From positions 1 through 64,000 of the forward strand of contig NZ_JACXAC010000004.1 of NCBI RefSeq assembly GCF_014699055.1: DNA of 64,000 nucleotides, given 5' to 3'. Below the pieces are notes generated by a model. It was not told the origin of the DNA. It did no database searches and was given only the letters and a program-made list of their open reading frames with translations. Source of the DNA: Hymenobacter armeniacus. GTDB taxonomy: Bacteria > Bacteroidota > Bacteroidia > Cytophagales > Hymenobacteraceae. How positions within the stretch are numbered: position 1 is the first letter of the stretch; every line of letters starts with the position of its first letter. Made by a program: the position numbers and the translations under genes. Positions 28,844 to 39,640 of this stretch are shown one piece after another.

Positions 28844-30250
28844 ATGTTTACTCAACGAATTGCGCGCGCTGCGGCGCTGGTGCTGGGCACCGTGGGCCTG
28901 CTGGCGGCTTGCCACAAAGACGCTCCGCCGCCCGATGTGACCTTCCCCACCATCACGTCGACGCCCACGCCGCCGCAGTACGGCACGCCTTTCGCCGGGG
29001 TGCCCAACCGCCAAGACGCGGTAATTTACCAGGTCAACATGCGGGCCTTCAGCCAGGGCGGTAACCTGGCCGGCGTCACGGCGCGGCTCGATTCCATCAA
29101 GGCCATTGGGGTGAACGTGCTGTACCTCATGCCCATTTACCCGATTGGCACCGATAGCAAGGCGGTGAATTCGCCCTACGCCGTGAAGGACTACCGGGCG
29201 GTGAACCCCGAGTTTGGCACCCTGGCCGACCTGCGCGCCCTGGTGGACGCCGCCCACGCCCGCGGCCTGACCGTGATGCTAGACTGGGTGGCCAACCACA
29301 CTTCTTGGGACAACGCTTGGATAACCCAGCACCCGGACTGGTACGTGCACGAGGCCAACGGCGCCATCAAGGCGGTGTCGAACAACGGCACGACTTACAA
29401 CGACGTGGCCCAGCTCGATTTCAACAACGCCTACATGCGCGCCGAAATGATATCGGCCATCAAGTCGTGGGTGTTCACGGCCAACGTGGACGGCTTTCGC
29501 TTCGACTACGCCGACTTCCAGCCCGCCGACTTCTGGAAGCAGGCCGTCGACACGCTGCGCAACGTGAAGAGCCACAAGCTGCTGCTGCTGGCCGAGGGCA
29601 AGCGCCCGGCCAACTTTGCCTCCGGTTTCGACTACAACTTCGGGTTCGATTTCTACGGCGGCATCTACAACGTGTACCGCAGCAACCAGCCGGCCACGGT
29701 GTTTGATGCGCTGAATACCAGCGAGTACTCGGGCGCCACCGGCACGCAGCAGGTGGTGCGCTTCATCACCAACCACGACGTGAACGGCTCGGACGGCAGC
29801 CCGGTCACCCTGTTTGGCGGCGACGCGGGCGCCATGTCGGCCTTCGTCATTGCGGCCTTGTACAAAGGCATTCCCTTCGTGTACAACGGCCAGGAAGTGG
29901 GCATGAGCCGCGCCATTCCGTTTCCCTTCACCGGCGTGAAAATTACCTGGGGCGTGCGCTCCGACGTGAAACGCGCCTACCAGCAGCTGCTAAGCGCCCG
30001 CGCGGCCAGCACGGCCCTGCGCACGGGCACGCCCACGTCCTACAGCACCGCCAACGTGTGCGCCTTCACCAAAACCGCCGGCGCCGAGCAGGCCCTGGTG
30101 CTGGTGAACGTGCGCAACTCGGCCCAGACGTTCGCGGTGCCCGCCGCCCTGGCCAACAGCAGCTGGACCAATGCCCTACAGGGCGGCACCGTGGCCGTTG
30201 GCACCTCGGTCACGCTGCCGGCTTACGGCTACCTCGTGCTGAAAAAGTAA
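28844..30250 (+). CDS. GH13 alpha-amylase, surface lipoprotein
   Basis: This 468-residue lipoprotein (lipobox LLAAC, Cys23) contains the GH13 catalytic barrel. Visible motifs are region I DWVANH (147-152), region II GFRFD with nucleophile Asp221, region III with acid/base Glu251 (LLLAEGK), and region IV TNHD with Asp312. A short C-terminal beta domain ends the protein. It hydrolyses alpha-1,4-glucan chains and, by analogy with SusG, could sit on the outer surface. It is shorter than SusG (about 690 residues) and lacks the inserted starch-binding module. The preceding GH97 would convert its products to glucose. ATG 28844 directly precedes the lipoprotein signal. Confidence 0.92.
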   Translation: MFTQRIARAAALVLGTVGLLAACHKDAPPPDVTFPTITSTPTPPQYGTPFAGVPNRQDAVIYQVNMRAFSQGGNLAGVTARLDSIKAIGVNVLYLMPIYPIGTDSKAVNSPYAVKDYRAVNPEFGTLADLRALVDAAHARGLTVMLDWVANHTSWDNAWITQHPDWYVHEANGAIKAVSNNGTTYNDVAQLDFNNAYMRAEMISAIKSWVFTANVDGFRFDYADFQPADFWKQAVDTLRNVKSHKLLLLAEGKRPANFASGFDYNFGFDFYGGIYNVYRSNQPATVFDALNTSEYSGATGTQQVVRFITNHDVNGSDGSPVTLFGGDAGAMSAFVIAALYKGIPFVYNGQEVGMSRAIPFPFTGVKITWGVRSDVKRAYQQLLSARAASTALRTGTPTSYSTANVCAFTKTAGAEQALVLVNVRNSAQTFAVPAALANSSWTNALQGGTVAVGTSVTLPAYGYLVLKK

Positions 30251-30278
30251 GGGCTGAAGTAGCAGAGCAGACGAAAAG

Positions 30279-30302
30279 AGCCGGGCAGCGCCCGGCTTTT
30301 TT
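30279..30302 (+). terminator. Rho-independent terminator of the GH97-amylase operon
   Basis: AGCCGGGC (30279-30286), a 3-base loop and GCCCGGCT (30290-30297) are followed by a run of T to 30302, about 30 bases after the amylase stop. Confidence 0.85.
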
Positions 30303-30487
30303 CATGTACGCGGGGTAGGTGCTGAGCATTATCGCCAGGTTCGTCACATTATTCGCCGCATTCGTCCCAGGTAGTTTAGCCGGTGGCAATGGCCCAGTAA
30401 TCTTGTTGCCGAAAGGGCCTTCTGGCAGCGACGGCGCTTGCTTTGTCGCTGCTGCGGGGCCAGCCATTCTCCAACGTTTTCACCAGC

Positions 30488-31585
30488 ATGTATTATTTGA
30501 TGACGGTTCGCATTCCTGCATTCATCCGCCAGTTGGGCGTCTTCCTGTGGCCGCAAGGCGATGACGCGCCGCCTTCGTCTCCGCTCACCATCCGGCGCGA
30601 CGTAGTGGTGCTGGCCTGCGTGTGGGTGATGGGCTTGTTGCTGCTGCTGGAAGCCAAAGCGGACCTCGGCCTGTTTCTGTTTTGGAACATCCTGGCGCTG
30701 TCGACTGCCGCCATGCACAGCTTTGCCAGCCGCTCGCTCATTCCCGGTGTGCGGGGCCGCAAGCGCCCGTTGCTGCGCTATTTGCTGAAGGCGTTCCTGG
30801 TGTTGCTCGTGGCGATGGTGCCCGTTGGTTACCTCGTGGTGGTCCTCACCAACGACCATTACGACCGAGGGCCCGTTTTTGCCATGCTGAACAGCCTGTT
30901 TCAGTTCCTGTTCACGGTGCCGCTGTCGTGGGTGCTGTACCGGCGGCGGGCGCGCGGGCAGGAGGCCATCGAAGGGCTGAAGCAGGAGCTGGGGCAGTCC
31001 GAAGCCACGCTGGAACTGCTGCGCTCGCAGATAAACCCGCACTTTCTGTTCAATGCCCTGAACACGCTCTACGGTACGGCCCTGCAGGAAAACGGCGAGC
31101 GCACCGCCCAGGGCATCCAGATGCTGGGCGACATGATGCGCTTCATGCTGCACGAAAACCACCAGCCGCGCATCCTGCTGGCCCGCGAGCTGGATTACTT
31201 GCGCAACTACGTCGAACTGCAGTCCTTGCGCATTGCCACGTCGCCCGGCATCAGCCTCGACACGGCCCTGGACGAAGTGCCGCTGGGCAGCTCCATCGCG
31301 CCCATGCTGCTGATTCCTTTCGTGGAAAATGCTTTCAAGCACGGCATCAGCCTGCAGCATAAATCCTGGATTAAGGTGAGCCTGCACGTGACCGACAACC
31401 GGCTGTATTTCGACGTGTACAACAGCATTCACCCCAAGTCGGAGGCCACGTTGCCCGACGAAACCTCCGGCCTCGGGCTGGCCAACGTGCGCCAGCGCTT
31501 GGCCCTGCTCTACCCCGGCCGCCACGAGCTAGCCATCCGCCAAACCCTGGGCGAGTACTTTGTGCACCTCACGCTGGAGCTGTAG
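30488..31585 (+). CDS. LytS-type sensor histidine kinase
   Basis: This 366-residue kinase has four predicted membrane helices in the first 160 residues and no recognised extracellular sensor domain. It continues with a short coiled coil, the phospho-acceptor motif SQINPHFLFNALNTLYG (His in PHFLFN), and a C-terminal ATPase with PFVENAFKHG and GLGLANVRQRL. This is the LytS/YehU (His_kinase) group that partners LytTR regulators. The response regulator gene follows after 27 bases. ATG 30488 is preferred to an in-frame TTG at 30443. The signal detected is unknown. Confidence 0.9.
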   Translation: MYYLMTVRIPAFIRQLGVFLWPQGDDAPPSSPLTIRRDVVVLACVWVMGLLLLLEAKADLGLFLFWNILALSTAAMHSFASRSLIPGVRGRKRPLLRYLLKAFLVLLVAMVPVGYLVVVLTNDHYDRGPVFAMLNSLFQFLFTVPLSWVLYRRRARGQEAIEGLKQELGQSEATLELLRSQINPHFLFNALNTLYGTALQENGERTAQGIQMLGDMMRFMLHENHQPRILLARELDYLRNYVELQSLRIATSPGISLDTALDEVPLGSSIAPMLLIPFVENAFKHGISLQHKSWIKVSLHVTDNRLYFDVYNSIHPKSEATLPDETSGLGLANVRQRLALLYPGRHELAIRQTLGEYFVHLTLEL

Positions 31586-31612
31586 CTTCAACGCCAGTCC
31601 ATCCCGCCGCCC

Positions 31613-32347
31613 ATGAAAGCCATTGCCATCGACGACGAGCCCATTGCCCTGGACGTGGTGCGCGCCCTGGCCGCCAAGGTGCCGTTTCTGGAGCTGCGGG
31701 CCTGCTTCACCGATGCTTTTCAGGCGCTCGAGTATTTGCAGCGCGAAGCCGTGGACGTGCTGTTTGTCGACATCAACATGCCCGATATCTCAGGGTTGGA
31801 ATTCGTGAGCAGCCTGGCCGAAAGGCCGCTCATCATCTTCACCACGGCCTACTCCGAGCACGCCGTTACGGGCTTCGAGCTCGATGCCGTGGACTACCTG
31901 CTCAAGCCGTTTTCGCTGGCCCGCTTCCTGAAGGCCTGCAACAAAGCCCAGGCCTTGCTGCAGCTGCGCGCAGCGCCGCCGGCCGCGCCCGCCCCGGGCT
32001 ACTTCTTCCTAAAAACCGGCCCCGAGCAGGTGAAAGTGCGCTTCGACGAGATTCTGTACCTCGAAGCGGCCGGCAACTACGTCACCTTCGTGCTCACGGG
32101 CCGGCGCTTGCTGACCCGCCTCACCATTCAGGAAGCACTCGATTTGCTGCCGGCCGAGCGGTTCACGCGAGTGCACCGCTCTTTCGTGGTGGCCAACGAC
32201 AAGGTCGACAAAGTAGAGCGGCACCAACTCGGCATTGGCAAAGTAGCGGTGCCGGTGGGCGCCTCCTACCAGCTGCTGGTGCAGCCACGGCTGCTGGCAC
32301 CTAGCCCGGCCGCTCCGCTGCGCGAGGAGGGCCAGGCGCCCGCATAA
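31613..32347 (+). CDS. LytTR-family response regulator
   Basis: This 244-residue regulator has a receiver domain (start IAIDDEPIALDVV; phospho-acceptor Asp in VDINMPDISGLEF; Thr and Lys of TTAYS and LKPF) and a C-terminal LytTR DNA-binding domain (EILYLEAAGNYVTFVLTGRR, RFTRVHRSFVVANDKVDKVE). It pairs with the kinase immediately upstream. LytTR proteins bind direct repeats; the targets are not evident. A terminator follows at 32374-32397. Confidence 0.92.
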   Translation: MKAIAIDDEPIALDVVRALAAKVPFLELRACFTDAFQALEYLQREAVDVLFVDINMPDISGLEFVSSLAERPLIIFTTAYSEHAVTGFELDAVDYLLKPFSLARFLKACNKAQALLQLRAAPPAAPAPGYFFLKTGPEQVKVRFDEILYLEAAGNYVTFVLTGRRLLTRLTIQEALDLLPAERFTRVHRSFVVANDKVDKVERHQLGIGKVAVPVGASYQLLVQPRLLAPSPAAPLREEGQAPA

Positions 32348-32373
32348 ATCGGCCCAGGGCGTAGCTTCGCGAG

Positions 32374-32397
32374 GGCCGCCCAGATGGCGGCCTTTTT
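32374..32397 (+). terminator. Rho-independent terminator after the LytTR gene
   Basis: GGCCGCC (32374-32380), 5-base loop, GGCGGCC (32386-32392), then T x5. An in-frame ATG of the next gene (32384) lies inside this hairpin, so that ATG is unlikely to be used. Confidence 0.75.
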
Positions 32398-32407
32398 CGC
32401 CTTTCGT

Positions 32408-33748
32408 ATGCATTGTTTTCGTTTGCCCGCCGCGGCCCCGGCCCGGTTGAGGGCCTTCTGGCGTTTGGGTCGGGCCGGCGCCGTGTTGCTTGCGGGCTTG
32501 CTGCCGGCCCAGGCGCGTGCCCAGGCCGGGGCGCTGGCACCGGCCACAGGGGCCTTGCTCCTACGCCCGGCCGCCGTGTTCGACGGTCAGGAACGGCACG
32601 TGGGCTGGGCCGTGCTTGTCGAAAACGAGCGAATTGTAGCCGTTGGGCCCGCGGCGCAAGTGGCCGCGCCCGCCGGTGCCCGCACCCTGGAGCTGCCCGG
32701 CCTCACCCTGCTGCCCGGCCTCATCGAAGGGCATTCGCATTTGCTGCTGCACCCCTACAACGAAGCCGCCTGGAACGACCAGGTGCTGCTCGAATCGCAG
32801 GCGCTGCGGGTGGCGCGGGCCACGGCGCACGCCCAGCGCACGCTGCTGGCCGGCTTCACCACCGCCCGCGACCTGGGCACCGAAGGCGCCGGCTTTGCCG
32901 ACGTCGGCCTCAAGCAGGCCATCGACCAGGGCCTCATCCCCGGCCCGCGCTTGCTGGTGGCTACGCGGGCGCTGGTGGCCACGGGCAGCTACGGCCCCAA
33001 GCTTTCGGTGGACGAAAATGTGCCCCAAGGCGCGCAGGAAGCCGACGGCGTCGACGGCATCGTCCGGGCCGTGCGCGAGCAAATCGGCAAGGGCGCCGAC
33101 GTCATCAAAGTGTACGCCGACTACCGCTGGGGCTTGAATGGCACTGCTCAGCCCACGTTCTCGCAAGAAGAGTTGGCTCTGATTGTGCAAACGGCCCGCT
33201 CGGCGGGCCGCGGCGTGGTGGCCCACGCCAGCACGCCCGAGGGCATGCGCCGCGCCGTGCTGGCTGGCGTCGAAACCATCGAGCACGGCGACGACGGCAC
33301 CCTGGAGGTGTTTCAATTGATGAAAAAGCGCGGCGTGGCCCTGTGCCCCACCGTGACTGCCAGCGACGCCACCTCGCAATACAAAGGCTGGAAAAAAGGC
33401 CAGGAGCCGCTGCCGCCGCGCCTGCAAGCCAAGCACCTCAGCATGCAGGCCGCCCTGAAAGCGGGCGTGACGCTGGCCATGGGCGGCGACGTGGGCGTGT
33501 TTGCCCACGGCGACAACGCCCGCGAAATGGAGCTGCTGGTGCAGGACTACGGCCTCACGCCGCTGCAGGTGCTGCGCCAGGCCACCAGCGGCAACGCCCA
33601 GATTTTCCACCTTGCCGACCGCGGCAGCATCCGCCCTGGCCTGCTGGCCGACCTGGTGGCCGTGGCCGGCGACCCCACGCAGGACGTAGCCGCCGTGCGC
33701 CAGGTGCGCCTGGTGATGAAAGGCGGCGTGCTCTACAAGCAGCCCTGA
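32408..33748 (+). CDS. Secreted amidohydrolase (imidazolonepropionase/prolidase-like)
   Basis: This 446-residue metal-dependent hydrolase has a signal peptide (about 1-38) and the amidohydrolase barrel. Metal ligands are visible as HSH in LIEGHSHLLL, a probable carboxylated Lys in DVIKVYADY, His in VVAHAS, His in TIEHGDD and Asp in MGGDVGVFAHG. This set matches the group of periplasmic amidohydrolases that includes Xaa-Pro and other dipeptidases and imidazolonepropionase-like proteins; the substrate is unknown. Start ATG 32408 follows the upstream terminator hairpin; ATG 32384 would lie within it. Confidence 0.85.
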   Translation: MHCFRLPAAAPARLRAFWRLGRAGAVLLAGLLPAQARAQAGALAPATGALLLRPAAVFDGQERHVGWAVLVENERIVAVGPAAQVAAPAGARTLELPGLTLLPGLIEGHSHLLLHPYNEAAWNDQVLLESQALRVARATAHAQRTLLAGFTTARDLGTEGAGFADVGLKQAIDQGLIPGPRLLVATRALVATGSYGPKLSVDENVPQGAQEADGVDGIVRAVREQIGKGADVIKVYADYRWGLNGTAQPTFSQEELALIVQTARSAGRGVVAHASTPEGMRRAVLAGVETIEHGDDGTLEVFQLMKKRGVALCPTVTASDATSQYKGWKKGQEPLPPRLQAKHLSMQAALKAGVTLAMGGDVGVFAHGDNAREMELLVQDYGLTPLQVLRQATSGNAQIFHLADRGSIRPGLLADLVAVAGDPTQDVAAVRQVRLVMKGGVLYKQP

Positions 33749-33794
33749 GCATCGCCTCCGCCGAAGAGCTTTGTGCTGATGGATTGGTACAAAA

Positions 33795-33823
33795 AAAGCC
33801 CAAACCGGTCAGGTTTGGGCTTT
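33795..33823. terminator. Bidirectional terminator between convergent genes
   Basis: Perfect 12-bp stem AAAGCCCAAACC (33795-33806) and its complement (33812-33823) with a 5-base loop, flanked by A-run on the left and T/A-rich sequence on the right. It would end both the amidohydrolase transcript and the minus-strand GIN-domain gene transcript. Confidence 0.8.
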
Positions 33824-33870
33824 AAAATAGGGCCAGTGGCTTCAGGTAGCCAGCGGCTCATGGGGCAAAG

Positions 33871-34578
33871 CTAATTGGCGCGGCGCACGCTGCTACCGCC
33901 CGAGTGAGAAGCGTTGGCCACGCGGGCGGCGCCTTTGTAGCGCACGTCGGAGCCGCCGCTGGCACTGGCGGCCAGCTCGCCGTCCACCGTCAGCTCCACG
34001 TCGGAGCCGCCGCTGGCGCGCACGTCGGCTTTGGTGCTTTTCAGGTTGTAGCCGTTGTAGTCGGAGCCGCCGCTCACGTCCACGGTTTGCTGGTCCACGC
34101 GGCCGCTCAGGTCCACGTCGCTGCCGCCCGAAGCCGAGCAGGTTAGGGTTTTGGCCGTGAGGCTGAGCTTCACATCGGAGCCGCCGCTGGCGCTAATCTT
34201 GAAATTGTCGGCCGAGAAATTCGATTGGCCTTTGGCGTCGGCGCCGCCGCTCAGGCTCAGGCCCGTCAGGCGCGGGCAGGTGATGTACACGTTGGCCTTG
34301 CGGTTGTTGCTGAGCAGGTTTTTCCACGAAAAGCCGTTTTCCCAGCCAATTTTGAGGATGCCGCCTTCTACCGTGGTCACGAGGTGTTTCTGGGCGTTTT
34401 CCGACGCTTCCACCAGCACCGAGGTAGTGGCGCCCTGGGTCAGCACCACGTCGATGCCACCGCTGGAGGCGACGGCTTGGAACGTGCCCACCTGGCGGGG
34501 CTGCTTCACTTGGGCCTGGGCCGTGCAGGAGGCGAGCGAAACGGCCGCCACGGCAGCCGCGAAGAATAAGTTGTTCAT
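33871..34578 (-). CDS. GIN-domain (DUF2807) putative adhesin
   Basis: This 235-residue secreted protein has a signal peptide (about 1-22) and a head/GIN domain, a single-stranded beta-solenoid of unknown function widespread in Bacteroidota. The most striking feature is a periodic SGGSDV motif: ASSGGIDV, LSGGADA, ASGGSDVKL, ASGGSDVDL, VSGGSDY, ASGGSDVEL, ASGGSDVRY and HSGGSSV, one per solenoid turn. The Asp residues would stack on one face. A Cys in LASC may be a lipobox, but it is poorly placed. No partner gene is evident. Confidence 0.85.
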   Translation of the reverse strand: MNNLFFAAAVAAVSLASCTAQAQVKQPRQVGTFQAVASSGGIDVVLTQGATTSVLVEASENAQKHLVTTVEGGILKIGWENGFSWKNLLSNNRKANVYITCPRLTGLSLSGGADAKGQSNFSADNFKISASGGSDVKLSLTAKTLTCSASGGSDVDLSGRVDQQTVDVSGGSDYNGYNLKSTKADVRASGGSDVELTVDGELAASASGGSDVRYKGAARVANASHSGGSSVRRAN

Positions 34579-34652
34579 CGTAGTAAGCAGAAAAAAGAGG
34601 TGTGAGCAAACGGATGCCGATAACCCGCGCGGGGTTGCTTGGCCGGCTAAAG

Positions 34653-35129
34653 CTACAACGCCTTGCGGAATAGGTAACGCGTTTGCGATGCCGTGGAAAT
34701 AGAGGTGGTGGACTTATACACTGGCCGTTGCGGGTCGTTGAACTGCAGGTCGCGCTCTACTTTTTGCTCGGCACTGGTGGGCCGCACCTCGGTCCGAATT
34801 TCAAGCAGCTCCCAGCCGTCGGCCGCCAGCTCGTTCATGGTTTTTAGCAGCATCCGGTCGAGCTCGCCGGGAGAATCGGGGTTAAACAGCTTGCGGGCGG
34901 GCTCAAGCCTCGTTTGGCCGCGCCAGGCCGGCGCCAGCCACACTTGCCACGGGTCGAGTTGCACCAGTTGGTATTGGTAGCGCACCCCCGGCGTGCTGCT
35001 CACCGTGGTGGTGCTCACCGATGATTGCAAACTGGATTCGGGCAGGGGCGGTATAACGGAGGAGTGGTTCGACTGCGCAGCAGCCATTCGGACCGGCAGC
35101 AGGGCCGCCCAGAGTAGCCAAGTTTTCAT
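34653..35129 (-). CDS. Small secreted protein with DUF4177-like motif
   Basis: This 158-residue protein starts at ATG 35129 with a signal peptide (MKTWLLWAALLPVRMAAAQ). The mature part contains YQYQLVQLDPW and, later, LLKTMNELAADGWELLEIRTEV, which resembles the LNELGAEGWELV pattern of small DUF4177 proteins. No catalytic motif is visible and the function is unknown. It lies between uvrB and the GIN-domain gene on the same strand and is separated from uvrB by a strong terminator. Confidence 0.7.
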   Translation of the reverse strand: MKTWLLWAALLPVRMAAAQSNHSSVIPPLPESSLQSSVSTTTVSSTPGVRYQYQLVQLDPWQVWLAPAWRGQTRLEPARKLFNPDSPGELDRMLLKTMNELAADGWELLEIRTEVRPTSAEQKVERDLQFNDPQRPVYKSTTSISTASQTRYLFRKAL

Positions 35130-35141
35130 AACACTAAAAAG

Positions 35142-35179
35142 AAAAAGGGGAAATGCGACCACTGTGGTCGCATTTCCCC
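35142..35179 (-). terminator. Rho-independent terminator of uvrB
   Basis: On the minus strand a 15-bp perfect stem (35179-35165 with 35161-35147) and 3-base loop is followed by T x5. It is 25 bases after the uvrB stop. Confidence 0.88.
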
Positions 35180-35203
35180 TTTGCCGAATACCGTGCCAAA
35201 CCC

Positions 35204-37249
<2,046 letters not shown>

Positions 37250-37365
37250 GCAACGGGAAAGGTAGGCCGAAAAGGTCAGCCTACCTTAACCATAAACGGA
37301 GAAATTGGGTTTCGGAGGAATCGAGAAAAACGTGGCGGCATGACGTTCTTTTCAGGTTCTGCCTA

Positions 37366-39093
37366 CTACCGCCCGAACTCCACGCCGGCTTCCATGCCGA
37401 AGCTGTAGGGGCGGCTTTGCGCCAGGAAGCTCTGCGCCGGGTGCGCGTTCAGCGGCACCAGCCCCATTTCGGCCACGGGGCCCAGGGTGAGTGCCCAGCT
37501 GCCGGCCGCGGGGCGGTATTGGGCGCCGGCTGCGCCGCGCAAGGTGCCCAGCACGCGGCGGTAAGGCCCCCCGGCGGTAAGCACCGAGTACGTTTTGGTG
37601 GCTTCGGGCTCGCCCTCCACCTCGCTGCGGGCGCCCAGCAGGGCGCTCACCACGCCTCCCAGGCGGCCGTAGAAGCTCCAGCCGCGCTTCACGGGGTTGG
37701 AGTAGCTCACCTCGAAGGGCACGCCGGCCATGCGATAGCGGAAATTGGTGGTGCGCAGGTCGCTGTTGGTAAACGAGCCCAGGTCGTAAAGCTGTTCGCC
37801 CACGAAGGCGGAGGTAGAAGCCGACTTGGCGGTGGCCTGAACGAACTCCAGGCCGGTGCTGGCCGACCAGTGGCCTTTCAGGTGGCGGGTGGCCAGCAGG
37901 GCAATGCGCTGGCTGAGGCCGGGGCGCAGGTTTTCGCGGTATTGGGTGGCGGCGGCTTCGGTCAGGGCCGGCGAGTCGGGGCCGAGGGCGGGGTTGTATT
38001 CAAACTCCGGCTCAATGCCTTTGCGCGAGAAATTGACGTTGGGATTGTACACGGAAGCGGCGTAGCTCACGCCGTAGTGCCACTTGCCAAAGTCAGCTGC
38101 GGGAGTCGGCTCGGGCAGTGCCACGGTGGCCAGGCCTTTGGGCAGGGCGGCGGCATCGGTCAGGCTGAGCGTAGCCGGCCGGGCGGCGAGGAAGCCCACC
38201 TGCTGGGGGCCGGCCACCGAAGCCGCCGGCGAGAGCCCAGCCGAAGCCGAAGTGCCCCCCGCTGCTTCCGCAGCAGCGCTGGCGCCGCCTACCGGAACAG
38301 CCGAAGCCACGGCGCCGCTTGCGGGAACCGTGCTGGCGGCCACCACGCCGCTTTCCGCCACGCGGGCAGGCCCAGCCGCACCCGACACCGAAGCGGAAGC
38401 CGGGTCGGCCTGCGCAATAACGGCGCCGCGGCTTGCGGCCACCGAGCCCGCCTGCTGGGCCGCCGACATGCCCGCTACGCGGCCGGCGTTGCCGGAGCGG
38501 CCAGCCGGAGCCGCATTTTCGAAGCCCTGGCGTACCGAAGCTGAGCCGAAGCCAGTGTCGGCCGCCGAGGGGTTGGCGGCGTAGGTGCGCGCGGTATTCG
38601 CGTTGCGCTCGCGCGAGCCGGCAGTTTCCGAAGCAGCGTAAGTGCCCGCCGCGCCAGCTGCATCGGTGGCTGCTTCGGGGGCAGCGGCGGAAGTGGCCGA
38701 ATGCTGCGGCCGGCTCGTGCTATTGAGCTGGCCGGCGTTGTCGGCTGCGCGGGAGGGTGTGGGGGCGGCAGCGTACCCGCCGTGCTGGCCCTGGGCGGTG
38801 CCGGCCGGCGCGGTGGCTACCTCGGCGCTGCCAAAATTGCCGTCGTGCTGGGCCCACCAGCCGGTGCCGGCCAGCGTGGCCAGCAGCAGGCTGGCCGCGG
38901 CCACCCAGCGCGTGGCCACCAGGCGCTTGCGGTACACTTCGTTTTGCCGTATCAGCAGGGAGTTGTCAATCTGGTCCCAGAGCATGGGGCGCGGCGGCAC
39001 GGCGGCTTCCTCCCCCATGTGGTGGCGGAATAATTCCTCCAGGCTGCCGGTGGTTTTAGGCGTAGTGGTATCGTCGATAGGATTAGCTGACAT
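37366..39093 (-). CDS. Inner-membrane-anchored protein with low-complexity linker and outer-membrane-like barrel
   Basis: This 575-residue protein starts 11 bases before the end of an ECF sigma factor gene, so the two are translationally linked. Residues 1-60 are cytoplasmic in character and resemble the short N-terminal tails of Bacteroidota anti-sigma-like proteins (LEELFRHHMGEE, LWDQIDNSL). Residues 62-80 form one membrane helix. Residues 85-330 are a very biased Ala/Ser/Gly/Thr/Pro linker with no secondary structure pattern. Residues about 340-575 look like an outer-membrane beta-barrel: alternating strands such as WHYGVSYAASVYNPNV, GHWSASTGLEFVQ, WSFYGRLGGVVSALLG and the end FGMEAGVEFGR. 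A cytoplasmic tail, inner-membrane helix and outer-membrane barrel in one chain would span the envelope. A regulatory role over the sigma factor is inferred from gene overlap. Confidence 0.7.
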   Translation of the reverse strand: MSANPIDDTTTPKTTGSLEELFRHHMGEEAAVPPRPMLWDQIDNSLLIRQNEVYRKRLVATRWVAAASLLLATLAGTGWWAQHDGNFGSAEVATAPAGTAQGQHGGYAAAPTPSRAADNAGQLNSTSRPQHSATSAAAPEAATDAAGAAGTYAASETAGSRERNANTARTYAANPSAADTGFGSASVRQGFENAAPAGRSGNAGRVAGMSAAQQAGSVAASRGAVIAQADPASASVSGAAGPARVAESGVVAASTVPASGAVASAVPVGGASAAAEAAGGTSASAGLSPAASVAGPQQVGFLAARPATLSLTDAAALPKGLATVALPEPTPAADFGKWHYGVSYAASVYNPNVNFSRKGIEPEFEYNPALGPDSPALTEAAATQYRENLRPGLSQRIALLATRHLKGHWSASTGLEFVQATAKSASTSAFVGEQLYDLGSFTNSDLRTTNFRYRMAGVPFEVSYSNPVKRGWSFYGRLGGVVSALLGARSEVEGEPEATKTYSVLTAGGPYRRVLGTLRGAAGAQYRPAAGSWALTLGPVAEMGLVPLNAHPAQSFLAQSRPYSFGMEAGVEFGR

Positions 39094-39640
39094 GGCGGGT
39101 TGGAGCCCCGAGGCGCTCCAGTTTAGTTTGTAAGATGACGCGGGCCCGGGAGTACTGCGATTTGCTCGTGCCCTCGGTGATGCTCAATAATTCGCCGATT
39201 TCCTTGTGGGTATAGCCTTCGATGGCGTAGAGGTTGAACACCATGCGGTAGCGGGGCGCCAGCTCTTGCACCATGGCCAGCAGCTCCTGAAAATTGTAGT
39301 TGCTGAGCGTAAATTCTTCGCTGGACAACGTTTCCGGGTATTCACCGTCGCTCACGGCCACCAGCGAGGCGTTGCGGCGGTGCTGGCGCAGGGCCGCGTT
39401 AATCATGATGCGGCGAATCCAGAACTCCAGCGGGCACTCGCGGCGGAAGCTGGCCAGCGTGCGAAACACCGTCAGGAAACCCTCCTGCAGCACGTCTTCG
39501 GCCTCGAAGGTGGTTTGGGCGTAGCGCAGGCACACGGCCATCATTTTGCCGGCGTACTTATCGTAGAGCAGCTTTTGGGCCAGCTGGCGACCGCGCAGGC
39601 AGCCGTCAATCAGCTCGGCTTCGGTGGGCGGGCTGGTCAC
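39083..39640 (-). CDS. ECF RNA polymerase sigma factor
   Basis: This protein carries region 2 (LYDKYAGKMMAVCLRYAQ, FEAEDVLQEGFLTVFRTLASFR, LEFWIRRIMINAALRQHRR) and region 4 (LAPRYRMVFNLYAIEGYTHKEIGELLSITEGTSKSQYSRARVILQ) of extracytoplasmic-function sigma factors. GTG 39640 gives a typical 185-residue length with region 2 near the N-terminus. The frame stays open to 39973, with another GTG at 39742, and no ATG lies between 39943 and the sigma core, so the true start is uncertain. Its stop overlaps the start of the anchored-barrel gene, its likely regulator. Confidence 0.88.
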   Translation of the reverse strand: MTSPPTEAELIDGCLRGRQLAQKLLYDKYAGKMMAVCLRYAQTTFEAEDVLQEGFLTVFRTLASFRRECPLEFWIRRIMINAALRQHRRNASLVAVSDGEYPETLSSEEFTLSNYNFQELLAMVQELAPRYRMVFNLYAIEGYTHKEIGELLSITEGTSKSQYSRARVILQTKLERLGAPTRHVS

